DNA from: a virus
Strand: one strand, 5' to 3'
DNA: 22,302 bases
IMG/VR virus record: IMGVR_UViG_3300032291_000843
Location: 1-22,302 of that record
The position numbers and the translations under genes are program-made. Numbering within the stretch: position 1 is the first letter of the stretch; each line of letters starts with the position of its first letter. The notes beneath the pieces were generated by a model that did no database searches, was not told the origin of the DNA, and saw only the letters and a program-made list of their open reading frames with translations. Shown piece by piece: positions 11,258 to 16,864 of the stretch.

Positions 11258-11407
11258 TTATTTATTTTTTTCTGTTATTTTGATTATATTAACCTTTTTA
11301 ATTTCATCGTCTATATTAAATATATCACCAACATAGTCTCTGGCGTCAGTCTCATTAAAGGCTGTTACCTCTAACTCTACATCCATTTTAACTTTATAGG
11401 TGTTCAT
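11258..11407 (-). CDS. 49-aa hypothetical protein
   Basis: Begins MNTYKVKMDVELEVTAFNET and ends with a Lys/Ile-rich segment; predicted to be two strands and a helix. It sits in the gap between the holin candidate and tRNA-Asn. The ATG is 6 nt after a TATACT box, supporting a leaderless start. No family recognised. Confidence 0.65.
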   Translation of the reverse strand: MNTYKVKMDVELEVTAFNETDARDYVGDIFNIDDEIKKVNIIKITEKNK

Positions 11408-11413
11408 AGTATA

Positions 11414-11419
11414 AGTATA
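11414..11419 (-). promoter_or_regulatory. Leaderless -10 box
   Basis: Minus-strand TATACT, followed by a second TATACT and then the ATG at 11407. The first box is 6 nt from the ATG. No good -35 in the upstream coding sequence. Confidence 0.5.
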
Positions 11420-11710
11420 TCACTTTGCAGCTTTTTTATCTACCGCTGAAAATGCAGCGTTGATTTCTGCTACGGTCAATTTGCCATCATCAAGGAAGCC
11501 ACGAGCTAGTTTTTCAACAACTGTTGCTACACCTAATGTTCCAGCAAGTATTACGGCTTTATAGGTTTCAATGCCAACCACTGCTCCTGCGCCAATTACT
11601 GAAAGTCCTGATGCTGCAAATACAGCAACAATTCTCATAAATATATTATTTATGCTTGCAATTGCTCCAGTTCCTACCTGAGTTGGCTCTTCAATATGTG
11701 CTTTTGCCAT
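11420..11710 (-). CDS. Small membrane protein, holin candidate
   Basis: 96 residues. Two hydrophobic segments, about 24-47 (IFMRIVAVFAASGLSVIGAG) and 50-66 (YKAVILAGTLGVATVV), are followed by a charged C-terminus (DDGKLTVAEINAAFSAVDKK). Length, two spans and a soluble C-tail fit a class II holin, and I recall similar sequences annotated as holins in actinophages. It is 1 nt-coupled to another small membrane protein, and the endolysin lies about 3.6 kb upstream in the direction of transcription. Holin is inferred. Confidence 0.7.
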   Translation of the reverse strand: MAKAHIEEPTQVGTGAIASINNIFMRIVAVFAASGLSVIGAGAVVGIETYKAVILAGTLGVATVVEKLARGFLDDGKLTVAEINAAFSAVDKKAAK

Positions 11711-11937
11711 TATTTATCCTTTCTTAATGGGATTGTAATTAACCAAATAATTGTTGTTGCTAATACAGCAACTCCTACAATATCTCTAGCTGATCCCGTC
11801 AATGTTAACCATGCGATAAAGAAGCCAAGGAGGGTGAATGCCTGTGCAATTAATTCCATTCCTGCATCTTTAAACCATTTAATTAATCCGTTTAGGGCTT
11901 TACCTATTAGATTAAAGGCTTTTTTGATTATCTTCAT
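11710..11937 (-). CDS. Small two-span membrane protein
   Basis: 75 residues. An amphipathic basic N-terminus (MKIIKKAFNLIGKALNGLIK) precedes two hydrophobic segments (about 30-47 and 53-70) and a basic RKDK tail. It shares ATGA overlap with the PA14 gene and a 1-nt overlap with the holin candidate, with a very good GAGGAGG SD. It may be a second holin or antiholin; the evidence is topology and context only. Confidence 0.7.
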   Translation of the reverse strand: MKIIKKAFNLIGKALNGLIKWFKDAGMELIAQAFTLLGFFIAWLTLTGSARDIVGVAVLATTIIWLITIPLRKDK

Positions 11938-14009
11938 TTGTTCCTCCTCATGACTGCCCCTGCAATTTGTGATGCAATGACCACTGGGACAATTACTTCT
12001 TGTGCTTTTTCTCTCTGATCATCTGTCATGTCCATACCTAATTCAGAGAAATTAGATAGGAGTTCTATTGGGTCCACCGCAAAAACTGCTCCAAGTGGGT
12101 CTGATAAAAATGCTTCCGTTTGTACTTCTGTTACTGCATCTGCTAATGTAAATGGCATTGGGGTATCTCCTGCATCCCCCGCTCTTTCTGAGAACTCAAC
12201 AAATGCTGAAGCAAGCGCTGGGTTAGATTTCATCTGCTCAGCAATCTGTGCAACTTCTGAAGCCTTGATACCAAGATCACTTGCTACCTCTGCTTTTGCT
12301 TCTTGTGTCAATGCTCTAAGTGTTTGGCTAACTGCCGTAATTTGTTCAGAAGATAGTTTAACTAACTTATTATCCTTGCTTGTAAGGTTAGCAATAACTC
12401 CAGATAAATCTTCTGATGTACCAGTTCCTTTTTCAGGAATTAGGGCTGCTAGTACTTCATCTTTAATTTCTGCATCTGGGGTAGTCCAAGGTTTCTCTTC
12501 TGGCTCTGGCCCAGGTGCTGGAGCAGGATCTTCAGTTGGTTCTGGTGTTGGTTCAGGAGTAGGTGGTTCCTCTGGTGTAGGTTCAGGTGTAGGCTCGTCT
12601 GTAGGGCCTACTGTAGGCTCTGGTGTTGGTGGTTCCTCTGCAGTTGGTTCTGGGCTTGGCTCTGGCGTAGGTGGTTCCTCCGCAGTTGGCTCAGGACTTG
12701 GTTCTGGTGTTGGTGGTTCCTCCGCAGTTGGCTCAGGACTTGGTTCTGGTGTTGGTTGATTTGCTGCAGCATTTGCTGTTGCTTGTGCAATAGCAGCATT
12801 AAGTTCTCTTTGAGACTGCTCGTCATAGTAACGCCATGCGTTATCAATGGCACTATTAACATTATTAATTGCTTGCTCATATGCGCTGATAGCATTATTT
12901 TTATTCTGTAATGCTGTAGCAACATTTAAAACTGAATTATTATACTCAGTTGTTTTATTATTTAGTGTTTGATTGTATCCATTAAGTGTTGAGACTGCTT
13001 GGTTATAAACATTTAGTTTATCATTGTATACATCTTGGGCTGAGTTTTTTGCAGCAAGTGCATTATTATACTCATTGGTTTGTTCTTGAGTTGCTCCAGA
13101 TCCAGAAGAAAATGTATTTAAATTACAGCTAAAGTTTTGTCCCCATACTCTTGGATCTCCAGCATAGTCACAACCTGCTCCAGTCCAACCACCAGGAATG
13201 CCCCATCCAAGATGGTACGAGCCTGGCCCCCCACCGTTGTACCACCAAATCTCTACATCAAAAACCTTGTCTGTCGTTACATCATATACAGGAGAGTAAT
13301 CACTCCAAGTTGTTCCTTGTTCCCGCCAATTATTAATGGCAAGCTCTCCATCAATATACATTCTAAACCCATCATCTGTATATCCTGCAAAATATGCCTG
13401 TGTAAACCAAGATGGAACTGTTATCTGTCCAGTAAATTTAACAATAAAGTTGCTATACCGATTACCACAAACTGGTAGTTGCATATAATTTGAATTCCAT
13501 GTGCCACTGCATAGCAATTGATCTGTGGCTGCTTGCCCATCAACTCTAATTAGACTATAAACATCGTATTGTAATCCTGCTCCGCCAGCACTGTTTAATG
13601 CTTGTTGGGCTGTTTGTAGATTAATATTGGCTACGCCAAGTGCATCGTAGGCATCATTCTTATTAGTTAAAGCAGTGGCCAACTCCATTGTTTGTTCATC
13701 TACTGCTGATTGGGCTAAGCCTTTTTCTTCAAGTGCCGTGGATTCTGCGTCAAGAGAATTATCATATAAGTCTGAGGTTTGTGTCTGGCTTTCTTTTGCA
13801 GATACTGCAATAGCATATCTATCTTCTGCCTCTTCAATCAAAGATATAAATTCATCTTTGTAGCCTAGGTCGTCTATACTATTATTAAGCTCTTCAATTT
13901 CTTGAGCTGCTAAACTTAGTGGATCATCGCTATAGGCGGGGGACATAAAAAGCCATCCAAATGCAAGCATTATGGACGCTGTTATTCTAAATAACTTTTC
14001 CCTTTTCAA
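11934..14009 (-). CDS. Secreted PA14-domain protein with Pro/Glu repeats
   Basis: 691 residues, TTG start. Residues 1-27 are a signal peptide. Residues 31-138 form a coiled coil. Residues 147-275 resemble a PA14/GLEYA carbohydrate-binding domain (YFAGYTDDGFRMYIDG and VEIWWYNGGGPGSYHLGW are typical strands). Residues 305-412 are a second coiled coil, 419-505 are PTPEPSPEP-type repeats like wall-spanning linkers, and 506-691 form a helical C-domain ending in a short hydrophobic stretch and RRNK. This layout fits a protein exported and held at the cell surface, not a tail fibre, although a fibre-like role cannot be excluded. An AGGAG SD lies 7 nt before the TTG, partly inside a hairpin. The next in-frame ATG would remove the signal peptide. 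Confidence 0.85.
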   Translation of the reverse strand: MKREKLFRITASIMLAFGWLFMSPAYSDDPLSLAAQEIEELNNSIDDLGYKDEFISLIEEAEDRYAIAVSAKESQTQTSDLYDNSLDAESTALEEKGLAQSAVDEQTMELATALTNKNDAYDALGVANINLQTAQQALNSAGGAGLQYDVYSLIRVDGQAATDQLLCSGTWNSNYMQLPVCGNRYSNFIVKFTGQITVPSWFTQAYFAGYTDDGFRMYIDGELAINNWREQGTTWSDYSPVYDVTTDKVFDVEIWWYNGGGPGSYHLGWGIPGGWTGAGCDYAGDPRVWGQNFSCNLNTFSSGSGATQEQTNEYNNALAAKNSAQDVYNDKLNVYNQAVSTLNGYNQTLNNKTTEYNNSVLNVATALQNKNNAISAYEQAINNVNSAIDNAWRYYDEQSQRELNAAIAQATANAAANQPTPEPSPEPTAEEPPTPEPSPEPTAEEPPTPEPSPEPTAEEPPTPEPTVGPTDEPTPEPTPEEPPTPEPTPEPTEDPAPAPGPEPEEKPWTTPDAEIKDEVLAALIPEKGTGTSEDLSGVIANLTSKDNKLVKLSSEQITAVSQTLRALTQEAKAEVASDLGIKASEVAQIAEQMKSNPALASAFVEFSERAGDAGDTPMPFTLADAVTEVQTEAFLSDPLGAVFAVDPIELLSNFSELGMDMTDDQREKAQEVIVPVVIASQIAGAVMRRNK
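12630..12755 (-). repeat. Three 42-bp tandem repeats (PTPEPSPEPTAEEP)
   Basis: Three in-frame 14-residue units, nearly identical in DNA, followed by more degenerate PEPT units to about 12495. Such repeats expand and contract by slippage and make a stiff extended linker in the PA14 protein. Confidence 0.85.
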
Positions 14010-14018
14010 CTATAACTC

Positions 14019-14043
14019 CTAGGCAAACTATTTGTTTACCTAG
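14019..14043 (-). promoter_or_regulatory. Leader hairpin overlapping the PA14-gene SD
   Basis: CTAGG and CCTAG plus AAAC and GTTT pair (10-position stem with one mismatch) around a 5-nt loop. The distal strand includes the first two bases of the AGGAG SD (14016-14020). It may set translation efficiency of the TTG start. Confidence 0.5.
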
Positions 14044-14045
14044 TA

Positions 14046-14054
14046 ATTATATCA
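14046..14054 (-). promoter_or_regulatory. Extended -10 promoter of the PA14 gene
   Basis: Minus-strand TGATATAAT, with no clear -35. Transcription would start near 14040, so the hairpin 14019-14043 would be at the very 5' end of the mRNA. Confidence 0.5.
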
Positions 14055-14074
14055 TGATGGTGTTGTTAAATTAA

Positions 14075-14260
14075 TTAGCTATTATCTGTCTTGTAAAAAC
14101 CAGTACCCTTGAACTGTATACCAAATGGAGTAAAGTGTCTTGTCATATTAGATTCACATTCTACGCAACTATAACCTGGATCTTCATCCCTAATTGATCT
14201 ATGTACCGACATTGTTGCATGTGCATCATCATATGAGCATTTGTATTCGTATACTGGCAT
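14075..14260 (-). CDS. FmdB-like zinc-ribbon protein
   Basis: 61 residues, beginning MPVYEYKCSYDDAHATMSVH, the FmdB/CxxC_CxxC_SSSS-type opening, then CVECESNMTRHFTPFGIQFK and GTGFYKTD at the end. Cellular members have CxxC in both knuckles; here the first knuckle has only Cys8 with Asp and His nearby, so metal binding may be altered. Phage copies are common and of unknown role. It has an AAGGA SD. The preceding 111-nt gap holds a structured RNA segment. Confidence 0.85.
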   Translation of the reverse strand: MPVYEYKCSYDDAHATMSVHRSIRDEDPGYSCVECESNMTRHFTPFGIQFKGTGFYKTDNS

Positions 14261-14303
14261 TACCTATTCCTTAATTATAATGAGCAGTTTAGCGACATAC
14301 TCA

Positions 14304-14361
14304 GGTCCATCCAGCGGGTAGCGGCCCGCTATCTGCGACTCCCCGATGAAGGGGTGCAGAT
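14304..14361 (-). ncRNA. GC-rich double-hairpin RNA element
   Basis: Two hairpins stand back to back with no spacer. The first is ATCTGC-a-CCCC-ttcatc-GGGG-agtc-GCAGAT (14331-14361) and the second AGCGGG-ccgcta-CCCGCT (14313-14330), followed by GGATGGACC. It is strikingly GC-rich in an AT-rich genome. A minus-strand TATAAT (14366-14371) would start transcription at the first stem. It could be a small RNA, a leader element of the fmdB-like gene, or a stabilising 3' end of the hsp20 mRNA. No known RNA family is recognised. Confidence 0.55.
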
Positions 14362-14365
14362 TTCT

Positions 14366-14395
14366 ATTATACTATTTCTTTGTTCTTTTTGTCTT
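14366..14395 (-). promoter_or_regulatory. Promoter candidate in front of the double hairpin
   Basis: Minus-strand AAGACA (14390-14395), an 18-nt spacer and a perfect TATAAT (14366-14371), beginning immediately after the TAG stop of hsp20. The predicted start falls at the first base pairs of the hairpin. Confidence 0.5.
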
Positions 14396-14869
14396 TACTG
14401 TAGAATCTTCTTCAAGATCTCTAAGATCTCCGAAGCTATCCTCTGCATCAAAGTCATGAATGTCGAACTTGACTGGTCTTTCACTTTCTGGAATAAACTT
14501 AGTTAGTCCTACCATTAAGATTCCGTTTAAAATAACTACGGAATTAACCTTTACATATTCTGCAAGAGAAAATGTTTTAACAAATGAACGTGCTCCGATA
14601 CCCTTGTAAAGATATTCTTTACTTGAGTCTTCGTGAGAAGCGCCTTTAATTGTTAGTACATTCTTATCTTGCTCTACTTCAATATCTTCCTTGTTGAATC
14701 CCGCCAAAGCAAGTTCAATTACATACATATCTTCTGAGCCTTTAACCTTAGAGATATTATGAGGTGGATAGTTTGAAGTGTTTCTGTTTATGTTTTGTAG
14801 ATCTTTAATTTGGCGATCAAAACCAATAAAAAATGGATCATTAAAAAAATCCAGAGTTGTTGTTACCAT
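14372..14869 (-). CDS. hsp20: Small heat-shock protein (Hsp20/alpha-crystallin)
   Basis: 165 residues. The alpha-crystallin domain spans about 36-135: YVIELALAGFNKEDIEVEQD, then NVLTIKG, ARSFVKTFSLAEYVKV, and the final strand LNGILMVGLTKFIPE in place of the usual GVL/GIL-LPK motif. A charged tail (EDSTVKTKRTKK) follows. Hsp20 proteins hold unfolded proteins in the cytoplasm; cyanophages and other phages carry them, presumably for virion assembly. It has an AAAGGGGAA SD and a strong promoter (TAGACA-N17-TGCTATAAT region) with an inverted repeat at the predicted start site. Confidence 0.93.
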   Translation of the reverse strand: MVTTTLDFFNDPFFIGFDRQIKDLQNINRNTSNYPPHNISKVKGSEDMYVIELALAGFNKEDIEVEQDKNVLTIKGASHEDSSKEYLYKGIGARSFVKTFSLAEYVKVNSVVILNGILMVGLTKFIPESERPVKFDIHDFDAEDSFGDLRDLEEDSTVKTKRTKK

Positions 14870-14897
14870 TATATTCCCCTTTCAAGCGAATAAATTA

Positions 14898-14930
14898 ATA
14901 TATGGACCCTCTAATGAGCGATCCATATAT
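14898..14930. promoter_or_regulatory. Inverted repeat at the hsp20 start site
   Basis: ATATATGGA (14898-14906) and TCCATATAT (14922-14930) are perfect 9-bp arms 15 nt apart, between the -10 box and the SD. It could be an operator, or a leader hairpin if transcription begins slightly earlier than predicted. Confidence 0.5.
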
Positions 14931-14931
14931 T

Positions 14932-14960
14932 ATTATAGCAAAATATTTCTAGTTTGTCTA
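14932..14960 (-). promoter_or_regulatory. Strong promoter of hsp20
   Basis: Minus-strand TAGACA (14955-14960; five of six match), a 17-nt spacer, and TATAAT (14932-14937) with an extended TGC before it. The -35 overlaps the TAG stop of the nuclease gene. Confidence 0.75.
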
Positions 14961-15362
14961 CTTCTTTTTAGCCCTTACTTTTGCAAGCATTTCAAAGTCT
15001 TTTACCTTAGTATCTCCTAGGTATCCCCAAGCATATCCATCGGCAATCATTTGTTCATTAATAGAAACCTTAGATCCATCTAGGAATACCCAACCAAGGA
15101 TACGACCATATTTCTCTGATGAGTCCATCTTTTCTGTTTTAATTATAACTTCCTTAGCGTCTTTAATCTTAGACTTGACATACTCTTTAGCCTCTAGTCC
15201 CAGAACCTTTTCCGCCTTGTTTGTTGTTCTGCTTTCTGGAGTATCAATTCCAGCTAGCCTGACTCTTGAGCTAAATGATATGTCAAATCCTAGATCAATC
15301 TCTACGTCTATTGTATCTCCGTCTACGACGTTAGTTACTTTCTTAACGTGGTATTCGTACAT
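14958..15362 (-). CDS. nuc: Staphylococcal-type thermonuclease (SNase)
   Basis: 134 residues from the ATG at 15362, which forms a TAATG junction with the endolysin stop. A longer in-frame reading to 15440 runs only through the endolysin's C-terminal coding region and is rejected. The SNase signature is clear: VDGDTIDVEI near the N-terminus, RVRLAGIDTPE with Arg35, Asp40, Thr41 and Glu43, and KYGRILGWVF with Arg87, the catalytic set of the family in nearly the same numbering. It has no signal peptide, so it would act inside the cell, on host DNA or RNA, or during lysis. It is co-expressed with the endolysin. Confidence 0.92.
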   Translation of the reverse strand: MYEYHVKKVTNVVDGDTIDVEIDLGFDISFSSRVRLAGIDTPESRTTNKAEKVLGLEAKEYVKSKIKDAKEVIIKTEKMDSSEKYGRILGWVFLDGSKVSINEQMIADGYAWGYLGDTKVKDFEMLAKVRAKKK

Positions 15363-15925
15363 TACTTCTTCTTTACTGCAGCCTTCTTTACTGGGGCCGC
15401 CTTCTTTGCAGGCGCAGCCTTTGGCGCTGGTGCGTCCCAATCTGGGCGAGCAACTGCCATTACTAGACTGTATGCTCTCTTTTTAAGGAATACTCCATCG
15501 CCATTCGATTGGCTTCCCTTTGCATTACCTGAAGTGTTTCCTTCAAAACAATGTAGATTCTTTCCGTCATTCTTGTAAACAATTCCAACGTGCTCTGTGT
15601 CTGTTGGTGTCTTGTCAAAATTAAAGAATACAACATCGCCTGGTTGTGCTTGTCCAATTGGAACAATTCTTTTATTCTTTGCAAACCATTGTGCTCCTGC
15701 ATCGCAAGATGCAAAGCCTTTCTTTGTTGAAGCTGCAACTAAATGAACTAGGCCTGCGTCATCAAAGCATCCTGAAACGAACATTGCACACCAAGGCTGG
15801 TGATTCATTCCGTATCTCTTTCCAAAAATTGTATCGTTGTTTGGTCCTTCTGAATATCCTTCATCAGCATATTTCTTTGCTGCTGCTAAAACTTTTACTG
15901 CTAGTGGGTGTCTATCTTCTGCCAT
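15362..15925 (-). CDS. CHAP-domain endolysin
   Basis: 187 residues. The CHAP cysteine-peptidase fold covers about 20-155: PWCAMFVSGCFDDAG with nucleophile Cys46, PGDVVFFNFD, HVGIVYKND with His112, and HCFEGNTSG (Glu128/Asn130 region). CHAP endolysins cut peptidoglycan peptide or amide bonds at lysis. The C-terminal 30 residues are a low-complexity Ala/Pro/Lys tail (APAPKAAPAKKAAPVKKAA), probably a cell-wall-binding basic tail in place of a binding domain. There is no signal peptide, so a holin is needed. It has an AAAGGAG SD and an extended -10 promoter just upstream. Confidence 0.9.
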   Translation of the reverse strand: MAEDRHPLAVKVLAAAKKYADEGYSEGPNNDTIFGKRYGMNHQPWCAMFVSGCFDDAGLVHLVAASTKKGFASCDAGAQWFAKNKRIVPIGQAQPGDVVFFNFDKTPTDTEHVGIVYKNDGKNLHCFEGNTSGNAKGSQSNGDGVFLKKRAYSLVMAVARPDWDAPAPKAAPAKKAAPVKKAAVKKK

Positions 15926-15959
15926 TTTATTTCTCCTTTATTTTGGTTGACTTGCTTAT

Positions 15960-15968
15960 AGTATATCA
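15960..15968 (-). promoter_or_regulatory. Extended -10 promoter of the endolysin
   Basis: Minus-strand TGATATACT is an extended -10 box about 34 nt before the ATG at 15925. No -35 is evident. It lies between the last tRNA of the cluster and the endolysin. Confidence 0.5.
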
Positions 15969-15982
15969 TTTTTTTATTTTTG

Positions 15983-16053
15983 CTTTGGGTGAAGGAGTCG
16001 GACCTTCGTTTACAGGCTCGGAACCTGGTGTACTACCATTATACGAACCCAAA
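15983..16053 (-). tRNA. tRNA-Arg-like (CCG), divergent
   Basis: 71 nt. Acceptor TTTGGGT/ACCCAAA, D-stem GTAT/GTAC, anticodon stem CCAGG/CCTGT with a C-U mismatch at its base, loop TTCCGAG (anticodon CCG), T-stem GAAGG/CCTTC. The T-loop is TCCGACT instead of the usual TTCGAnT, so U55 is C, and base 38 is G. The variable loop is only 4 nt. It could be an unusual but functional tRNA or a decaying copy; CGG is expected to be rare in this AT-rich genome. Confidence 0.65.
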
Positions 16054-16057
16054 ATAG

Positions 16058-16128
16058 AGCGGATGATCAGAATCGAACTGACCCCTTCTGCTTGGAAGGC
16101 AGAGGCACTACCAATATGCAACATCCGC
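16058..16128 (-). tRNA. tRNA-Gly (TCC)
   Basis: 71 nt, complete cloverleaf. Acceptor GCGGATG/CATCCGC, D-stem GCAT/GTGC, anticodon stem TCTGC/GCAGA with loop CTTCCAA (TCC), T-loop TTCGATT, discriminator T. CCA is not encoded. It sits 4 nt from the tRNA on either side. Confidence 0.93.
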
Positions 16129-16132
16129 GTTG

Positions 16133-16204
16133 CGCCCTTAAAGAGATTCGAACTCCTGGCCTAACGGGTAGAAACCGTCCGCTCTTCCGCTGAGCTATAA
16201 GGGC
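16133..16204 (-). tRNA. tRNA-Arg (TCT)
   Basis: 72 nt, complete cloverleaf. Acceptor GCCCTTA/TAAGGGC, D-stem GCTC/GAGC, anticodon stem GACGG/CCGTT with loop TTTCTAC (TCT), T-arm AGGAG-TTCGAAT-CTCTT. It reads AGA, a codon that AT-rich phages use heavily but GC-rich actinobacterial hosts often use little. It begins 2 nt after the stop of the gene at 16207. Confidence 0.93.
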
Positions 16205-16206
16205 AT

Positions 16207-16518
16207 TTAATCGTTTGGAATATCTTCCTCATGCATATCAACTTCTACCAGCCCTAGCTCTTTAGCCATTTCATGGCCCTCTTCGGACATTTCTATTATT
16301 GCTTCAAGGTTATCATCGTATGTAACATTTATCAAGCCCGCCTCATATAGCTGGACTAATGATCTATCAACATGTTCTTGATGTGCCTCCCACAACTCTG
16401 GGGCAATATCTTTTGCCTTTTCTGTAATTTGAAAGATAAACTCTCCGCTCTCATCCATTCCAGATAACTCTACGGCACCCATTTCTAGGTACATTGCTAA
16501 TTTATCATCATCATTCAT
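16207..16518 (-). CDS. Conserved-type protein, winged-helix-like
   Basis: 103 residues, acidic and helical: PELWEAHQEHVDRSLVQLYE, GLINVTYDDNLEAIIEMSEE, then GHEMAKELGLVEVD. The helix-helix-wing rhythm of residues 40-90 resembles a small winged-helix domain, but without a basic recognition helix. I recall such proteins from related phages with no function. It lies between two tRNA segments, and its GGAG SD begins just after the 3' end of the CAT tRNA. Confidence 0.7.
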   Translation of the reverse strand: MNDDDKLAMYLEMGAVELSGMDESGEFIFQITEKAKDIAPELWEAHQEHVDRSLVQLYEAGLINVTYDDNLEAIIEMSEEGHEMAKELGLVEVDMHEEDIPND

Positions 16519-16530
16519 ATGATCTCCTTG

Positions 16531-16604
16531 TGCAACAAGTAGGACTTGAACCTACGATTACCGAATTATGAGTTCGGGGCTTTAACCAACTAAGCTATTG
16601 TTGC
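16531..16604 (-). tRNA. tRNA with CAT anticodon (Met or Ile2)
   Basis: 74 nt, complete cloverleaf. Acceptor GCAACAA/TTGTTGC, D-stem GCTT/AAGC, anticodon stem CCGAA/TTCGG with loop CTCATAA (CAT), T-arm GTAGG-TTCAAGT-CCTAC, discriminator A. It may be elongator Met or, if C34 is modified by TilS, Ile for AUA codons; sequence alone does not settle this. The first pair G-C and the absence of three G-C pairs in the anticodon stem argue against initiator. Confidence 0.9.
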
Positions 16605-16615
16605 TTAGAAGTCTA

Positions 16616-16864
16616 TTATAACGTGCCATCTTCGTTTTTGTCAATGGTTTCTTCTACTATTTGCTGCACATATTCTGAAAAATGTTTGCGGATATTCCCC
16701 ATTGGCCTATAACCAGAAGATCTCCATATTCTCTTATATTCAATTACATTAGAGAATGTTGTTGGGCAAAGAGTTATTCCATTATATTCTTTTAATACTG
16801 TTGGGAGTGGAACATGCTTGCCACAACACTTACATTCTTTTGCCTTTTCTTGATACGTGCTCAT
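16616..16864 (-). CDS. Zinc-knuckle protein next to the terminase
   Basis: 82 residues. ECKCCGKHVPLPTVLKEYNG and ITLCPTTFSNVIEYKRIW contain three clustered cysteines and a fourth 20 residues later, a potential zinc site. A basic helical stretch (SGYRPMGNIRKHFSEYVQ) follows. The position just downstream of the large terminase, with a 4-nt ATGA overlap, and its presence in related phages as I recall them suggest a role in packaging or an HNH-like accessory, but the HNH motif itself is absent. Confidence 0.75.
   Translation of the reverse strand: MSTYQEKAKECKCCGKHVPLPTVLKEYNGITLCPTTFSNVIEYKRIWRSSGYRPMGNIRKHFSEYVQQIVEETIDKNEDGTL

Noticed and set aside
12028-12759. A 243-residue plus-strand frame ending in Gly/Ser/Val repeats
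   Set aside because: Antisense to the PTPEPSPEP repeats of the PA14 protein; the repeats are simply read backwards. No SD.
14958-15440. Longer 160-residue version of the nuclease
   Set aside because: The extra N-terminal 26 residues come from reading the endolysin's Ala/Lys-tail codons in another frame. The TAATG start at 15362 gives a normal SNase N-terminus.
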